A program made the position numbers and the translations under genes. The notes beneath the pieces are model-generated. The model worked only from the letters and a program-made list of their open reading frames with translations, was not told where the DNA came from and did not search any database. Shown one piece after another: positions 1 to 7,496 of a DNA stretch of 13,463 nucleotides. Every line of letters starts with the position of its first letter. Position 1 is the first letter of the stretch. Origin of the DNA: JAKALQ01 sp963978265 (GTDB lineage Bacteria > Actinomycetota > Actinomycetes > S36-B12 > UBA5976); NCBI GenBank assembly GCA_963978265.1, contig CAXBQV010000044.1, positions 1 through 13,463 on the forward strand, in the 5' to 3' direction.

Positions 1-205
1 CCGTGATGTAAGGGGGAATCGGTTCGCCGGGATTCACCAACGTCTGGAACTCGCCAACGACTTCTCCGCCGCAGATCTTCACCGCGCCGATCTCGGTGAT
101 GCCGGCATCGACGGGGGAGCCGCCGGTGGTTTCGAGGTCGACGACGACGAACACCGATGCCGACAACACCTGGCCGAGGTCGTCGATGAGCAACTGCGCG
201 GTCAT
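1..205 (-). CDS. DnaQ-like 3'-5' exonuclease, N-terminal part (truncated by window)
   Basis: I translated this reading frame by hand from the minus strand. The first 68 residues are visible, beginning MTAQLLIDDLG, and the rest lies beyond base 1. Residues 18-29 read VFVVVDLETTGG, the ExoI motif of the DEDD exonuclease fold, with metal ligands D23 and E25. The following TEIGAVKI and FQTLVNPGEPIPPYIT segments are also typical of DnaQ/PolC epsilon-type domains. Family role: 3'-5' exonuclease in DNA proofreading or repair. In mycobacteria the homologue near aroG/fadD15 is, from memory, fused to a UvrC/GIY-YIG nuclease region; whether this one is cannot be seen. The start is ATG at 205-203 with no Shine-Dalgarno. 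A TACGGT hexamer lies exactly 6 bases upstream, so I infer a leaderless mRNA. It is divergent from the small zinc-ribbon gene at 280. Confidence 0.88.
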   Translation of the reverse strand, partial: MTAQLLIDDLGQVLSASVFVVVDLETTGGSPVDAGITEIGAVKICGGEVVGEFQTLVNPGEPIPPYIT

Positions 206-211
206 ACGCCA

Positions 212-217
212 ACCGTA
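212..217 (-). promoter_or_regulatory. Putative -10 element of the exonuclease gene (leaderless)
   Basis: On the minus strand this reads TACGGT, a TANNNT match. It is followed by 6 bases (TGGCGT) and then the ATG at 205. No convincing -35 is visible. The spacing would place the transcription start at or next to the A of the ATG. Confidence 0.5.
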
Positions 218-224
218 GGAGCAG

Positions 225-237
225 CCCCTGACAGGGG
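225..237. promoter_or_regulatory. Short dyad between divergent promoters
   Basis: CCCCTG and CAGGGG flank a single A, giving two perfect 6-base arms. The element lies between the -10 of the exonuclease (212-217) and that of the zinc-ribbon gene (267-272), roughly at the -35 position of the exonuclease promoter. It could be a small operator, but arms this short occur by chance in GC-rich DNA. Confidence 0.25.
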
Positions 238-266
238 GTGCCGACGACGCGCTCGCAGACGCTGGA

Positions 267-272
267 TACGCT
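267..272 (+). promoter_or_regulatory. Putative -10 element of the 72-aa zinc-ribbon gene (leaderless)
   Basis: TACGCT is followed by 7 bases (GTCGAAC) and ATG at 280. This placement favours 280 over the upstream in-frame GTG at 238, which would lie before the -10 element. Confidence 0.5.
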
Positions 273-279
273 GTCGAAC

Positions 280-498
280 ATGAACCTCGCCCCGAACATG
301 CGGCTGCGCTGCAGCAAGTGCGGCAATCTCACGCGCTTCGACATCGTTGCAACGACGCGTGCGCGCACGTTCTGGCACTTCGATCTTGCCGGGGCGCCGT
401 CATCCGAGGAGTCCGAGGTCATCGAGCAGGTCGTCGAGTCCATCCATTGCCGCTGGTGCGGGGCCACCGAAGGCGTCGAACAGGTGCCTGTGCCGTAG
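280..498 (+). CDS. Small conserved actinobacterial zinc-ribbon-like protein (72 aa)
   Basis: The product is a 72-residue protein with two CxxC pairs: C11-S-K-C14 followed by GNLTRFD, and C57-R-W-C60 followed by GA. The central part contains FWHFDLAG and an acidic stretch (SSEESEVIEQVVES). Paired CxxC knuckles about 42 residues apart are the usual layout of a single-zinc ribbon. I recognise the CGNLTRFD...CRWCG pattern from small hypothetical proteins of actinomycetes, but know no assigned function. An in-frame GTG at 238 would add 14 residues. I prefer ATG 280 because TACGCT sits 7 bases upstream and no Shine-Dalgarno precedes any candidate; ATG 298 is a third option. The protein has no membrane segment or signal peptide, so it is probably cytoplasmic. 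The next gene, also a four-cysteine protein, follows after 42 bases. Confidence 0.8.
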   Translation: MNLAPNMRLRCSKCGNLTRFDIVATTRARTFWHFDLAGAPSSEESEVIEQVVESIHCRWCGATEGVEQVPVP

Positions 499-517
499 GG
501 CTGTCAGACCCCGTCCC

Positions 518-523
518 TACCGT
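518..523 (+). promoter_or_regulatory. Putative -10 element before the 66-aa four-cysteine gene
   Basis: TACCGT lies 17 bases before ATG 541, with a GGGAGGG ribosome-binding site (531-537) between. This would give a short leadered transcript, unlike the leaderless neighbours on either side. No -35 is evident. Confidence 0.35.
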
Positions 524-540
524 GTTCCGCGGGAGGGTCC

Positions 541-741
541 ATGCTCATCGACTGCAATACCTGCGCAATGCGCGACATCGCCTGCCACAACTGTGTCGTC
601 ACCCATTTCCTCGCCCAACCGACGGAACTTGCCACTGGGGAGGCTGAGGCGCTTTCCGTCCTCCACGAGGCTGGCTTCGTCCCCCCGATGCGGATGACGG
701 CCCCCGTGGCCCGTTCGGAGCGACGGGCGGGGCTCGGCTGA
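541..741 (+). CDS. Small conserved actinobacterial four-cysteine protein (66 aa)
   Basis: This is a 66-residue protein beginning MLIDCNTCAMRDIACHNCVV. Cysteines C5, C8, C15 and C18 form two CxxC knuckles six residues apart, a layout able to bind one zinc or possibly an Fe-S cluster. The rest contains ALSVLHEAGFVPPMRM, a short helix followed by a proline-rich turn, and a basic tail. I recognise the DCxTCxMRDxACxxCVV signature as a conserved hypothetical family of actinomycetes; no function is known to me. The start is well supported by GGAGG at 532-536, four bases before ATG 541. It lies 42 bases after the first four-cysteine gene and 20 bases before the NlpC/P60 gene, so the three may be partly co-transcribed, although each also has its own -10-like hexamer. 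Confidence 0.8.
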   Translation: MLIDCNTCAMRDIACHNCVVTHFLAQPTELATGEAEALSVLHEAGFVPPMRMTAPVARSERRAGLG

Positions 742-749
742 GGGGTTGC

Positions 750-755
750 TACCGT
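750..755 (+). promoter_or_regulatory. Putative -10 element of the NlpC/P60 gene (leaderless)
   Basis: TACCGT is followed by 6 bases (GTGCCG) and then GTG at 762. The alternative GTG at 756 directly abuts the hexamer and would lie upstream of the expected transcription start. This is why 762 is preferred. Confidence 0.45.
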
Positions 756-761
756 GTGCCG

Positions 762-1792
762 GTGCACACCTTCCTCCGCAGCGGCCTGGCGGCCGTGCTC
801 GCGCTTGCGCTGCTTGGCGTCGAGCCTGCTGCGGCCGCCCAGGATCCGCGGCTGAAGAAGGTTGAGGCGCAGGTCGCCGACCTCGAATCGAAGGCCGAAT
901 CGGCTGCCGAGGACTGGAATGCCGCTCGGATGAAGCTGCGCGCGTCCGAACTGCGGGTGGCCGCCCTGAAGCGGAAGGCCTCTACGGAGCGGGCCGCGTT
1001 CAATGCGGTGGCAAAGGACCTCGGCCGGCTCGTCGCCGCGATGTACAAGTCCGGGATGATCGACCTCGACGTCCAGGCGCTGTTCGCCGACGACCCCACG
1101 AAGTTTCTCGCACAGATGTCGGCGGTGCAGCAGATCGGCTCGAATCAGGCGGTCACGCTCAAGCGCATCCAGTCACGCCGATTGTCATTGGTGCAGGCGG
1201 AAGCAGCAGTGAAGGCAGAGGAGGCCATTGCGAAAGCCCTGGCGTCGGAAGCTGCAGTGCACAAGAAGGCAGCTGATCTCGCCCTCGCCAAGGCGTCGAA
1301 GATCCTTGCCGGATTGCAGGCCGCGGAACGCAAACGCTTGGCCGAAATCCAAGCCGCCCAGCGAGCTGCCGACGCCCGGCGCGCTGCAGAGGCGAGCGCA
1401 TCGCTCAATGCGTCGCTTGCAAAGGTCTCGGCACGCCTTCGCACCGTCATCAAGTACGCGCTCGCCCAGGTGGGTGATCGTTACCGGATGGGCGCCACCG
1501 GCCCGTCGGCGTTCGACTGCAGCGGCTTGGTGCTGTCCAGCTACCGGCAGATCGGCATCTCGCTTCCGCACTACTCGCGTGCGCAGTACTCCGCGACGCG
1601 ACGTGTGTCCCGAGGTTCACTCCTGCCCGGCGATCTCGTCTTCTTCTTCGGGCGCGGCATCAAGCACGTCGGCATCTACATCGGCAGCGATCGGTTCGTG
1701 CATGCGTCGAATCCGCGTTACGGCGTGCGCGTCACATCGCTCAGCGAGCCGTACTACCTGATGCGCATCTCCGGCTACGGCCGCGTCGTGCG

Positions 1793-1796
<4 letters not shown>
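762..1796 (+). CDS. Secreted NlpC/P60 peptidoglycan endopeptidase with coiled-coil region
   Basis: This is a 344-residue secreted protein of the RipA/RipC type. Residues 1-26 form a Sec signal peptide: short basic start, hydrophobic core LAAVLALALLG, and AAAA before QDP as the likely cleavage site. Residues ~28-225 are alanine-, lysine- and glutamate-rich coiled coil, as in regulatory regions of actinobacterial peptidoglycan hydrolases. Residues ~230-344 are the NlpC/P60 domain, with catalytic C253 (FDCSGLV), H302 (KHVGIYIG) and H314 (FVHASN). The family cleaves D-glutamyl-diaminopimelate bonds in stem peptides, acting outside the membrane during growth or daughter-cell separation. I choose GTG 762 rather than GTG 756 because TACCGT lies exactly 6 bases before it. 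The stop codon lies in a CTAG palindrome shared with the convergent acyl-CoA synthetase gene. No Shine-Dalgarno is visible. Confidence 0.92.
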
Positions 1797-3583
<1,787 letters not shown>

Positions 3584-3585
3584 GG

Positions 3586-3592
3586 CCCCTCC
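3586..3592 (-). promoter_or_regulatory. Ribosome-binding site that fixes the acyl-CoA synthetase start
   Basis: On the minus strand this reads GGAGGGG, with the GGAGG core four bases from ATG 3583. It decides for this start over the internal ATG eight codons downstream. Confidence 0.7.
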
Positions 3593-3604
3593 AAGTGTGC
3601 GCCC

Positions 3605-3610
3605 ACGCTA
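3605..3610 (-). promoter_or_regulatory. Putative -10 element of the acyl-CoA synthetase gene
   Basis: On the minus strand this reads TAGCGT, 21 bases before ATG 3583. Transcription would start within a short leader carrying the GGAGGGG site. No clear -35 is seen. Confidence 0.35.
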
Positions 3611-3641
3611 GTCCGCGCTCCCACCGGCGGGAAGCACCTCG

Positions 3642-3647
3642 TAGGCT
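3642..3647 (+). promoter_or_regulatory. Putative -10 element of the glucokinase gene
   Basis: TAGGCT lies 16 bases before ATG 3664, with GGAGG (3654-3658) between. The resulting leader would be very short. The match rests on the hexamer alone. Confidence 0.3.
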
Positions 3648-3663
3648 TTCTCCGGAGGTTCAC

Positions 3664-4605
3664 ATGTCTCTTGCAATCGGCGTCGACCTCGGCGGCACCA
3701 AGATCGCCGCCGGCGTGGTGGACGAGGCCGGTCAGATCCTCGACGAGCGCCGACAGCCCACGCCGACGTCGAGCGCCGAAGCAGTCGTGGATGCGATGGT
3801 CTCGATGATTCGCGAACTGCAGGCGGCACACCCGGTGACGGCCGTCGGAATCGGTGCGCCGTGCTTCATCGCCCACGATCGTGACTACGTGATGTTCACC
3901 GCGAACCTGCCGATCCGCGATATCCGGCTCGGGAGCGCGGTGGCGGAGAAGACGAACCTTCCGACGATCGTGGAAAACGACGCGAATGCCGCGGCATGGG
4001 CTGAATTCCAGTTCGGCGCCGCGCGGGGCGCGACGGACATGGTGCTCATCACGCTTGGCACAGGTCTCGGCGGTGGACTGGTGGCCAACGGTGAACTCAT
4101 CCGCGGCGCCTTCGGCGTCGCCGCCGAAGTGGGTCACATCGAGATGGTGCACGGCGGACGCCGATGCGGCTGCGGCCTCGTCGGCTGCTGGGAGGCATAC
4201 GCGAGCGGCAGCGGTTTCGTGCGCACTGCGCGCGAACTTGCGGCCGAGCGTCCCACTGACGCGACGGTGTTGCTGGCCCTCGGCGACGGCACCGCAGAAG
4301 GTGTGCAGGGCATGCATGTCACGGAGGCAGCACGGAAGGGCGATCCGGTTGCGACCGAAGCATTCCGTGTGACTGGTGAATACATCGGGCGTGGCTTGGC
4401 AATCCTCGGCACGGTGCTTGATCCATCCACCTATGTCATCGGTGGCGGCCTGTCGGACGCATCGGATCTCTTCATGCACCATGTCACGGCCGCATTCGCG
4501 GAGCACATTTCGGCACGGGCGCACCGACCGCAGGCGAAGTTCAACGTGGCCGTGCTCGGCAATGCCGCAGGCATTGTGGGTGCGGCGGATCTTGCCCGCC
4601 GCTGA
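3664..4605 (+). CDS. glk: ROK-family glucokinase (GlkA-type)
   Basis: This is a 313-residue ROK sugar kinase that phosphorylates glucose to glucose 6-phosphate in the cytoplasm, the first step of glycolysis. Residues 8-13 (DLGGTK) are the phosphate-binding loop. E104-N105-D106 contains the catalytic aspartate. T130-G138 (TLGTGLGGG) is the second phosphate motif. H158, C168, C170 and C175 (GH, then CGCGLVGC) form the ROK zinc site, and E177 follows as a sugar ligand. Length and motifs match Streptomyces GlkA, an ATP enzyme; use of polyphosphate cannot be excluded. ATG 3664 has GGAGG five bases upstream. An in-frame upstream ATG at 3595 would overlap the divergent promoter and is unlikely. The TGA stop shares the TGATCA palindrome with the stop of the convergent hydrolase. 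A PPi-phosphofructokinase gene lies 1.5 kb away. Confidence 0.93.
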   Translation: MSLAIGVDLGGTKIAAGVVDEAGQILDERRQPTPTSSAEAVVDAMVSMIRELQAAHPVTAVGIGAPCFIAHDRDYVMFTANLPIRDIRLGSAVAEKTNLPTIVENDANAAAWAEFQFGAARGATDMVLITLGTGLGGGLVANGELIRGAFGVAAEVGHIEMVHGGRRCGCGLVGCWEAYASGSGFVRTARELAAERPTDATVLLALGDGTAEGVQGMHVTEAARKGDPVATEAFRVTGEYIGRGLAILGTVLDPSTYVIGGGLSDASDLFMHHVTAAFAEHISARAHRPQAKFNVAVLGNAAGIVGAADLARR

Positions 4606-4608
4606 TCA
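4603..4608. other. TGATCA palindrome carrying both stop codons of a convergent gene pair
   Basis: TGA on the plus strand (4603-4605) ends glucokinase. TGA on the minus strand (complement of 4606-4608) ends the alpha/beta hydrolase. The coding sequences abut with no intergenic base. Confidence 0.95.
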
Positions 4609-5346
4609 GGACAGTCGCCGGATGAACTGCAGCGACGTCTGGAAGATCTCCTCCGCGTCGTAGTCGAGGGTTGCGACGTGGTAGCTGTTATTGAGGGTCA
4701 CCGTGGTTTTGTCGGTCGAGGCGGTGTGCTGTGCGATCCACTGCGCATTGCTTGATTCCACGACATGGTCGTCGACAGAGTTGAAGATGAGCGCAGGTTG
4801 CGTCACGCTGGAGATGTCGGCGGACACGTTGCGCCACAGATCCTGCAATTGCACGAATGCCTTCACCGGGAGACGGTCGTAGCAGTACTCGTTCATACCG
4901 GGCTTCTTGATGTCGTTGCCGATGCCGGGAAGCGACGGCAACACGTACTGCAGCACTTTCGCGAACTTCGCCCGCGGGTCGGTGGTGTGAACCGAGGCGT
5001 TGACGAGGACGACGCCGGCGATGTCCGGCAATGTCTGGCAGAGTCGAAGCGCCAGGGTGCCACCCATGCTCAACCCGGCAACGAACACGACATCGCACCG
5101 CTGGCGCAACTCGTCGAGCGCGCTCGCCTGCGTGGTGAACCAGTCATGCCAGGTGGTGCGGTTCATCTCCTGCCATGAACTCCCGTGCCCGGGCAGAAGC
5201 GGGAGTCGCACCGAGTAGCCGTGACGGGCGAGGAATTCCGCCCACGGACGCATCGAGGCGGGGGAGCCGGTGAAACCGTGACAGAGCAGCACGCCGACGG
5301 TGCCACCGTCATGACTGAACGGCTGCGTCGCGGAGTTGTGCCACAT
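4606..5346 (-). CDS. Alpha/beta hydrolase, carboxylesterase / monoacylglycerol lipase-like
   Basis: This is a 246-residue single-domain serine hydrolase resembling the Est30 carboxylesterase and bacterial monoacylglycerol lipase group. H23-G24-F25-T26-G27 is the oxyanion-hole HGFTG motif. G91-L-S93-M-G is the nucleophile elbow with S93. D193 (FNSVDDHVV) and H223 (NNSYHVATLD) complete the triad in the expected order. No signal peptide or lipobox is visible, so it should act in the cytoplasm. The family hydrolyses short acyl esters or monoacylglycerols; the true substrate is unknown. Its divergent neighbour is a PlsC-type acyltransferase and an acyl-CoA synthetase lies nearby, which suggests a lipid or acyl-ester substrate by inference. 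The start is ATG 5346. No Shine-Dalgarno is present, and a weak CACCAT hexamer 6 bases upstream may make it leaderless. It ends base-to-base with glucokinase. Confidence 0.88.
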   Translation of the reverse strand: MWHNSATQPFSHDGGTVGVLLCHGFTGSPASMRPWAEFLARHGYSVRLPLLPGHGSSWQEMNRTTWHDWFTTQASALDELRQRCDVVFVAGLSMGGTLALRLCQTLPDIAGVVLVNASVHTTDPRAKFAKVLQYVLPSLPGIGNDIKKPGMNEYCYDRLPVKAFVQLQDLWRNVSADISSVTQPALIFNSVDDHVVESSNAQWIAQHTASTDKTTVTLNNSYHVATLDYDAEEIFQTSLQFIRRLS

Positions 5347-5364
5347 GTTGCAATGGTGTCACGC

Positions 5365-5386
5365 ATCCGAACCCCGGGGAACGGAT
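5365..5386. promoter_or_regulatory. 22-base dyad midway between the hydrolase and acyltransferase starts
   Basis: Outer arms ATCCG (5365-5369) and CGGAT (5382-5386) enclose AA on each side of the self-complementary core CCCCGGGG (5372-5379). Nine of eleven base pairs are symmetric, with AA/AA as the only mismatch. The right arm falls at the expected -35 position of the acyltransferase promoter (about 5379-5384). This looks like an operator for a dimeric regulator acting on both divergent genes; no regulator can be named. Confidence 0.4.
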
Positions 5387-5401
5387 CTGCCCAAACTGCC
5401 G

Positions 5402-5407
5402 TACTGT
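5402..5407 (+). promoter_or_regulatory. Putative -10 element of the acyltransferase gene (leaderless)
   Basis: TACTGT is followed by 7 bases (TGCCCGC) and ATG 5415. No Shine-Dalgarno precedes the start. The geometry matches the other leaderless genes of the window. Confidence 0.5.
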
Positions 5408-5414
5408 TGCCCGC

Positions 5415-6164
5415 ATGCTGTACTGGTTCCTCAAGCTGTTTGTGCTGGGTCCGGTCATCCGCGGGCTCTACTGGCCGAAGGTTGTCGGCAGGAAGAACTT
5501 CCCCAAGACCGGTGCAGCCATCCTTGCGTCGAACCACCTGTCGTTCAGCGATTCGTTCTTCCTTCCGCTGGTGGCCCCGCGCCGGATCACCTTCCTCGCG
5601 AAGAGTGAGTACTTCACCGGCCGCGGGTTGAAGGGGTGGATCAGTCGCGCCTTCTTCAGCGGCGTCGGCCAGGTCCCGATCGACCGCAGCGGCGGACGTG
5701 CATCGGAAGCCGCGATCCAGACCGGACTTCGGATCCTCGCGCAAGGCGACCTCCTTGGCATCTATCCGGAGGGCACCCGTTCACCCGATGGCCGCCTCTA
5801 TCGCGGTCGGACCGGCATTGCGCGGATGGCACTCGAAGCCGGCGTACCGATCGTTCCGGTGGCGATGGTCGGAACCTTCGAAGTGCAGCCAACGGGCAAG
5901 GTGCTGCCGCGTATCAAGCGAGTCAAGGTCGTCTACGGCGCACCGATGGACTTCAGTGAATTCGCCGAGCAGTCCAAGGACCCGGTCGTGCTGCGCAACA
6001 TCACCAATCAGGTCATGCAGGCGTTGCAGGTGCTCTCCGGGCAGGAGTACGTCGATATCTACGCGACGAAAGCCCGCGAACTGCTCACCCAACAGGCGAC
6101 GGCCGAATCCGACGAAGAAGCGCGGATGCAGGCAGAGGAAGCAGCTGACGCAGAAGAGGAGTGA
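5415..6164 (+). CDS. 1-acyl-sn-glycerol-3-phosphate acyltransferase (PlsC family)
   Basis: This is a 249-residue LPLAT-superfamily acyltransferase. H41-LSFS-D46 is the catalytic HX4D motif. R91-S92-G93 follows VPIDRS, the usual block II position. E119-G-T-R-S123 (YPEGTRSPDG) is the substrate-phosphate motif. VPIVPVAMVG is block IV. Residues 1-20 are hydrophobic with aromatic residues and probably hold the protein at the inner membrane face. The reaction is transfer of an acyl group to lysophosphatidic acid, giving phosphatidic acid for membrane lipids; other acceptors are possible in this family. The C-terminal ~25 residues are strongly acidic (EEARMQAEEAADAEEE), a tail not needed for the fold. 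The start ATG 5415 is set by TACTGT 7 bases upstream. It diverges from the hydrolase and converges on the phosphofructokinase with a four-base gap. Confidence 0.92.
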   Translation: MLYWFLKLFVLGPVIRGLYWPKVVGRKNFPKTGAAILASNHLSFSDSFFLPLVAPRRITFLAKSEYFTGRGLKGWISRAFFSGVGQVPIDRSGGRASEAAIQTGLRILAQGDLLGIYPEGTRSPDGRLYRGRTGIARMALEAGVPIVPVAMVGTFEVQPTGKVLPRIKRVKVVYGAPMDFSEFAEQSKDPVVLRNITNQVMQALQVLSGQEYVDIYATKARELLTQQATAESDEEARMQAEEAADAEEE

Positions 6165-6168
6165 CGCC

Positions 6169-7392
6169 TCAGTGCGCCGCTACCGTCCGCCCCTTCGGCT
6201 GGGCGATGTCCTCGAGAAGTTCGATGAACCACGGCTGTTCGACATCGAACGGTTTCGCGCCCTTGATCCGCGGGAACTCGATCGCCCGCAGTTCATTGCC
6301 GCGCTCCTCGTCGTGGCCAACGAGCCCTGGCGTTCCCGCGAAGGCAGCTGACACCGCGACCTCAACGCATTCCCTGATGAGGTGCAGATCGCGCTCACCT
6401 GCCGCCGCAGCGCGTGCGTAGTAGCCGCTCTTCTGCACAAGCACCTTCTCGGCACCGATCAGCGGACCGAACTGCTTACCGAACCAGTTGCCGGGATTGA
6501 TGAGGTCCAACTTCACGTGCCCGAATGGATCGCGCGGGACTTCCTCACCCCGTGATTCCATTTGTTCGACGATCGCATCGATGCCCGCACCCTCGGACAG
6601 GAAGATGTTGACGTTGCCAACGGTGTTCATGACCTCGGACAGTCGCGAGGCTTCTGCGTCGATGTCGATCTCCATTTCGGGAACGTAGACGGCGTGGATG
6701 TCGCGTCGCGCCCGCGGTACGCCGAACGCATCGAGCCATTCGCGGCCATCGAGCAGTTTGCGGTACGCGACGGCCGTGGCGGCAGTGAGCCATCCACAGT
6801 GGCGGCCCATCACTTCGTGGATCACCAATGTGCGTGGACTCGCGCTGTGCTCGGAGACGACATTCTCGAAGAACGTTGCACCGTGATCAGCGGCCGTCCA
6901 AGCGCCAAGGCTCTGCGCGATCGGCACGATGTCGTTGTCGATGGTCTTCGGAAGTCCGACCACGGTCAGTCCGTAATCGTTTGCCGCAAGGAATGCTGCG
7001 AGGTCTGCAGCGGCGGTATTCGTATCGTCGCCGCCGATGGTGTGCAGGACGTCGACGCCGTCCTTCACGAGTTGCTCCGCTGCCACTCGCTGCGGGTCCT
7101 CGCCCTCGTTGACGAGGCCGCGCTTCACGCAGTCCTTGACGTTCGTGAGCTTGACGCGTGAGTTCTGGATTGGTGAACCACCGAACCCGTGGAGCAGGTG
7201 TGCGTGCTTGCGGATCTCGGGTGTGACGACGAGTTTCTCACCTCGAAGCAGACCGGCGTAGCCGCCGACGTACGCAATGATCTCGACGTCGGGAGCGAGT
7301 TCCGTGTAGCGCTGGATAAGTCCGCCAACGGCGGATGAGAGGCAGGGCGCGAGGCCGCCAGCCGTGAGCAGCGCAACCTTCTTGATCGTCAT
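6169..7392 (-). CDS. pfp: Pyrophosphate-dependent 6-phosphofructokinase
   Basis: This is a 407-residue PPi--fructose-6-phosphate 1-phosphotransferase (EC 2.7.1.90), catalysing reversible phosphorylation of fructose 6-phosphate with pyrophosphate. It aligns along its length, from memory, with the ~404-aa Propionibacterium freudenreichii enzyme: KKVALLTAGGLAPCLSSA, FGGSPIQNSRVKLTNVKD and NIFLSEGAG all have counterparts. The diagnostic residues are D123 in GGDD (120-123), where ATP enzymes have glycine, and K149 in PKTIDND (148-154), where ATP enzymes have glycine. M195-G-R197 is the sugar-binding motif. The frame is open to 7497, but I choose ATG 7392: homologues begin at MTIKKV, and GGAAGGG (7407-7401) lies 8 bases upstream. 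It is divergent from aroG and ends four bases from the acyltransferase stop. Confidence 0.94.
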   Translation of the reverse strand: MTIKKVALLTAGGLAPCLSSAVGGLIQRYTELAPDVEIIAYVGGYAGLLRGEKLVVTPEIRKHAHLLHGFGGSPIQNSRVKLTNVKDCVKRGLVNEGEDPQRVAAEQLVKDGVDVLHTIGGDDTNTAAADLAAFLAANDYGLTVVGLPKTIDNDIVPIAQSLGAWTAADHGATFFENVVSEHSASPRTLVIHEVMGRHCGWLTAATAVAYRKLLDGREWLDAFGVPRARRDIHAVYVPEMEIDIDAEASRLSEVMNTVGNVNIFLSEGAGIDAIVEQMESRGEEVPRDPFGHVKLDLINPGNWFGKQFGPLIGAEKVLVQKSGYYARAAAAGERDLHLIRECVEVAVSAAFAGTPGLVGHDEERGNELRAIEFPRIKGAKPFDVEQPWFIELLEDIAQPKGRTVAAH

Positions 7393-7400
7393 GGTGGAGA

Positions 7401-7407
7401 CCCTTCC
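7401..7407 (-). promoter_or_regulatory. Ribosome-binding site of the PPi-phosphofructokinase gene
   Basis: On the minus strand this reads GGAAGGG, 8 bases before ATG 7392. It supports this start against the longer open frame beginning at 7497, which has no such site and would overlap the aroG start. Confidence 0.6.
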
Positions 7408-7417
7408 GTACGGGGAA

Positions 7418-7423
7418 AACCTA
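7418..7423 (-). promoter_or_regulatory. Putative -10 element of the PPi-phosphofructokinase gene
   Basis: On the minus strand this reads TAGGTT, 25 bases before ATG 7392, giving a leader of roughly 19 bases that contains the ribosome-binding site. A 17-base spacer would place the -35 at about 7441-7446, inside the palindrome 7438-7449. Confidence 0.4.
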
Positions 7424-7437
7424 CCGATGTTCGCGTC

Positions 7438-7449
7438 GCTGCATGCAGC
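7438..7449. promoter_or_regulatory. 12-base perfect palindrome in the pfp/aroG divergent region
   Basis: GCTGCATGCAGC is its own reverse complement. It covers the predicted -35 position of the pfp promoter and lies about 48-59 bases upstream of the aroG start. A TGCATG also recurs at 7477-7482 beside the aroG -10. It is a candidate operator; the regulator is unknown. Confidence 0.35.
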
Positions 7450-7484
7450 CGGGGTCCGCGAACTGCGTGCGGTCGATGCATGGA

Positions 7485-7490
7485 TAGAAT
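7485..7490 (+). promoter_or_regulatory. -10 element of aroG (leaderless)
   Basis: TAGAAT is the best -10 match in the window. It is followed by exactly 6 bases (TCCCCA) and ATG 7497. There is no Shine-Dalgarno, so a leaderless aroG mRNA is expected. Confidence 0.6.
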
Positions 7491-7496
7491 TCCCCA

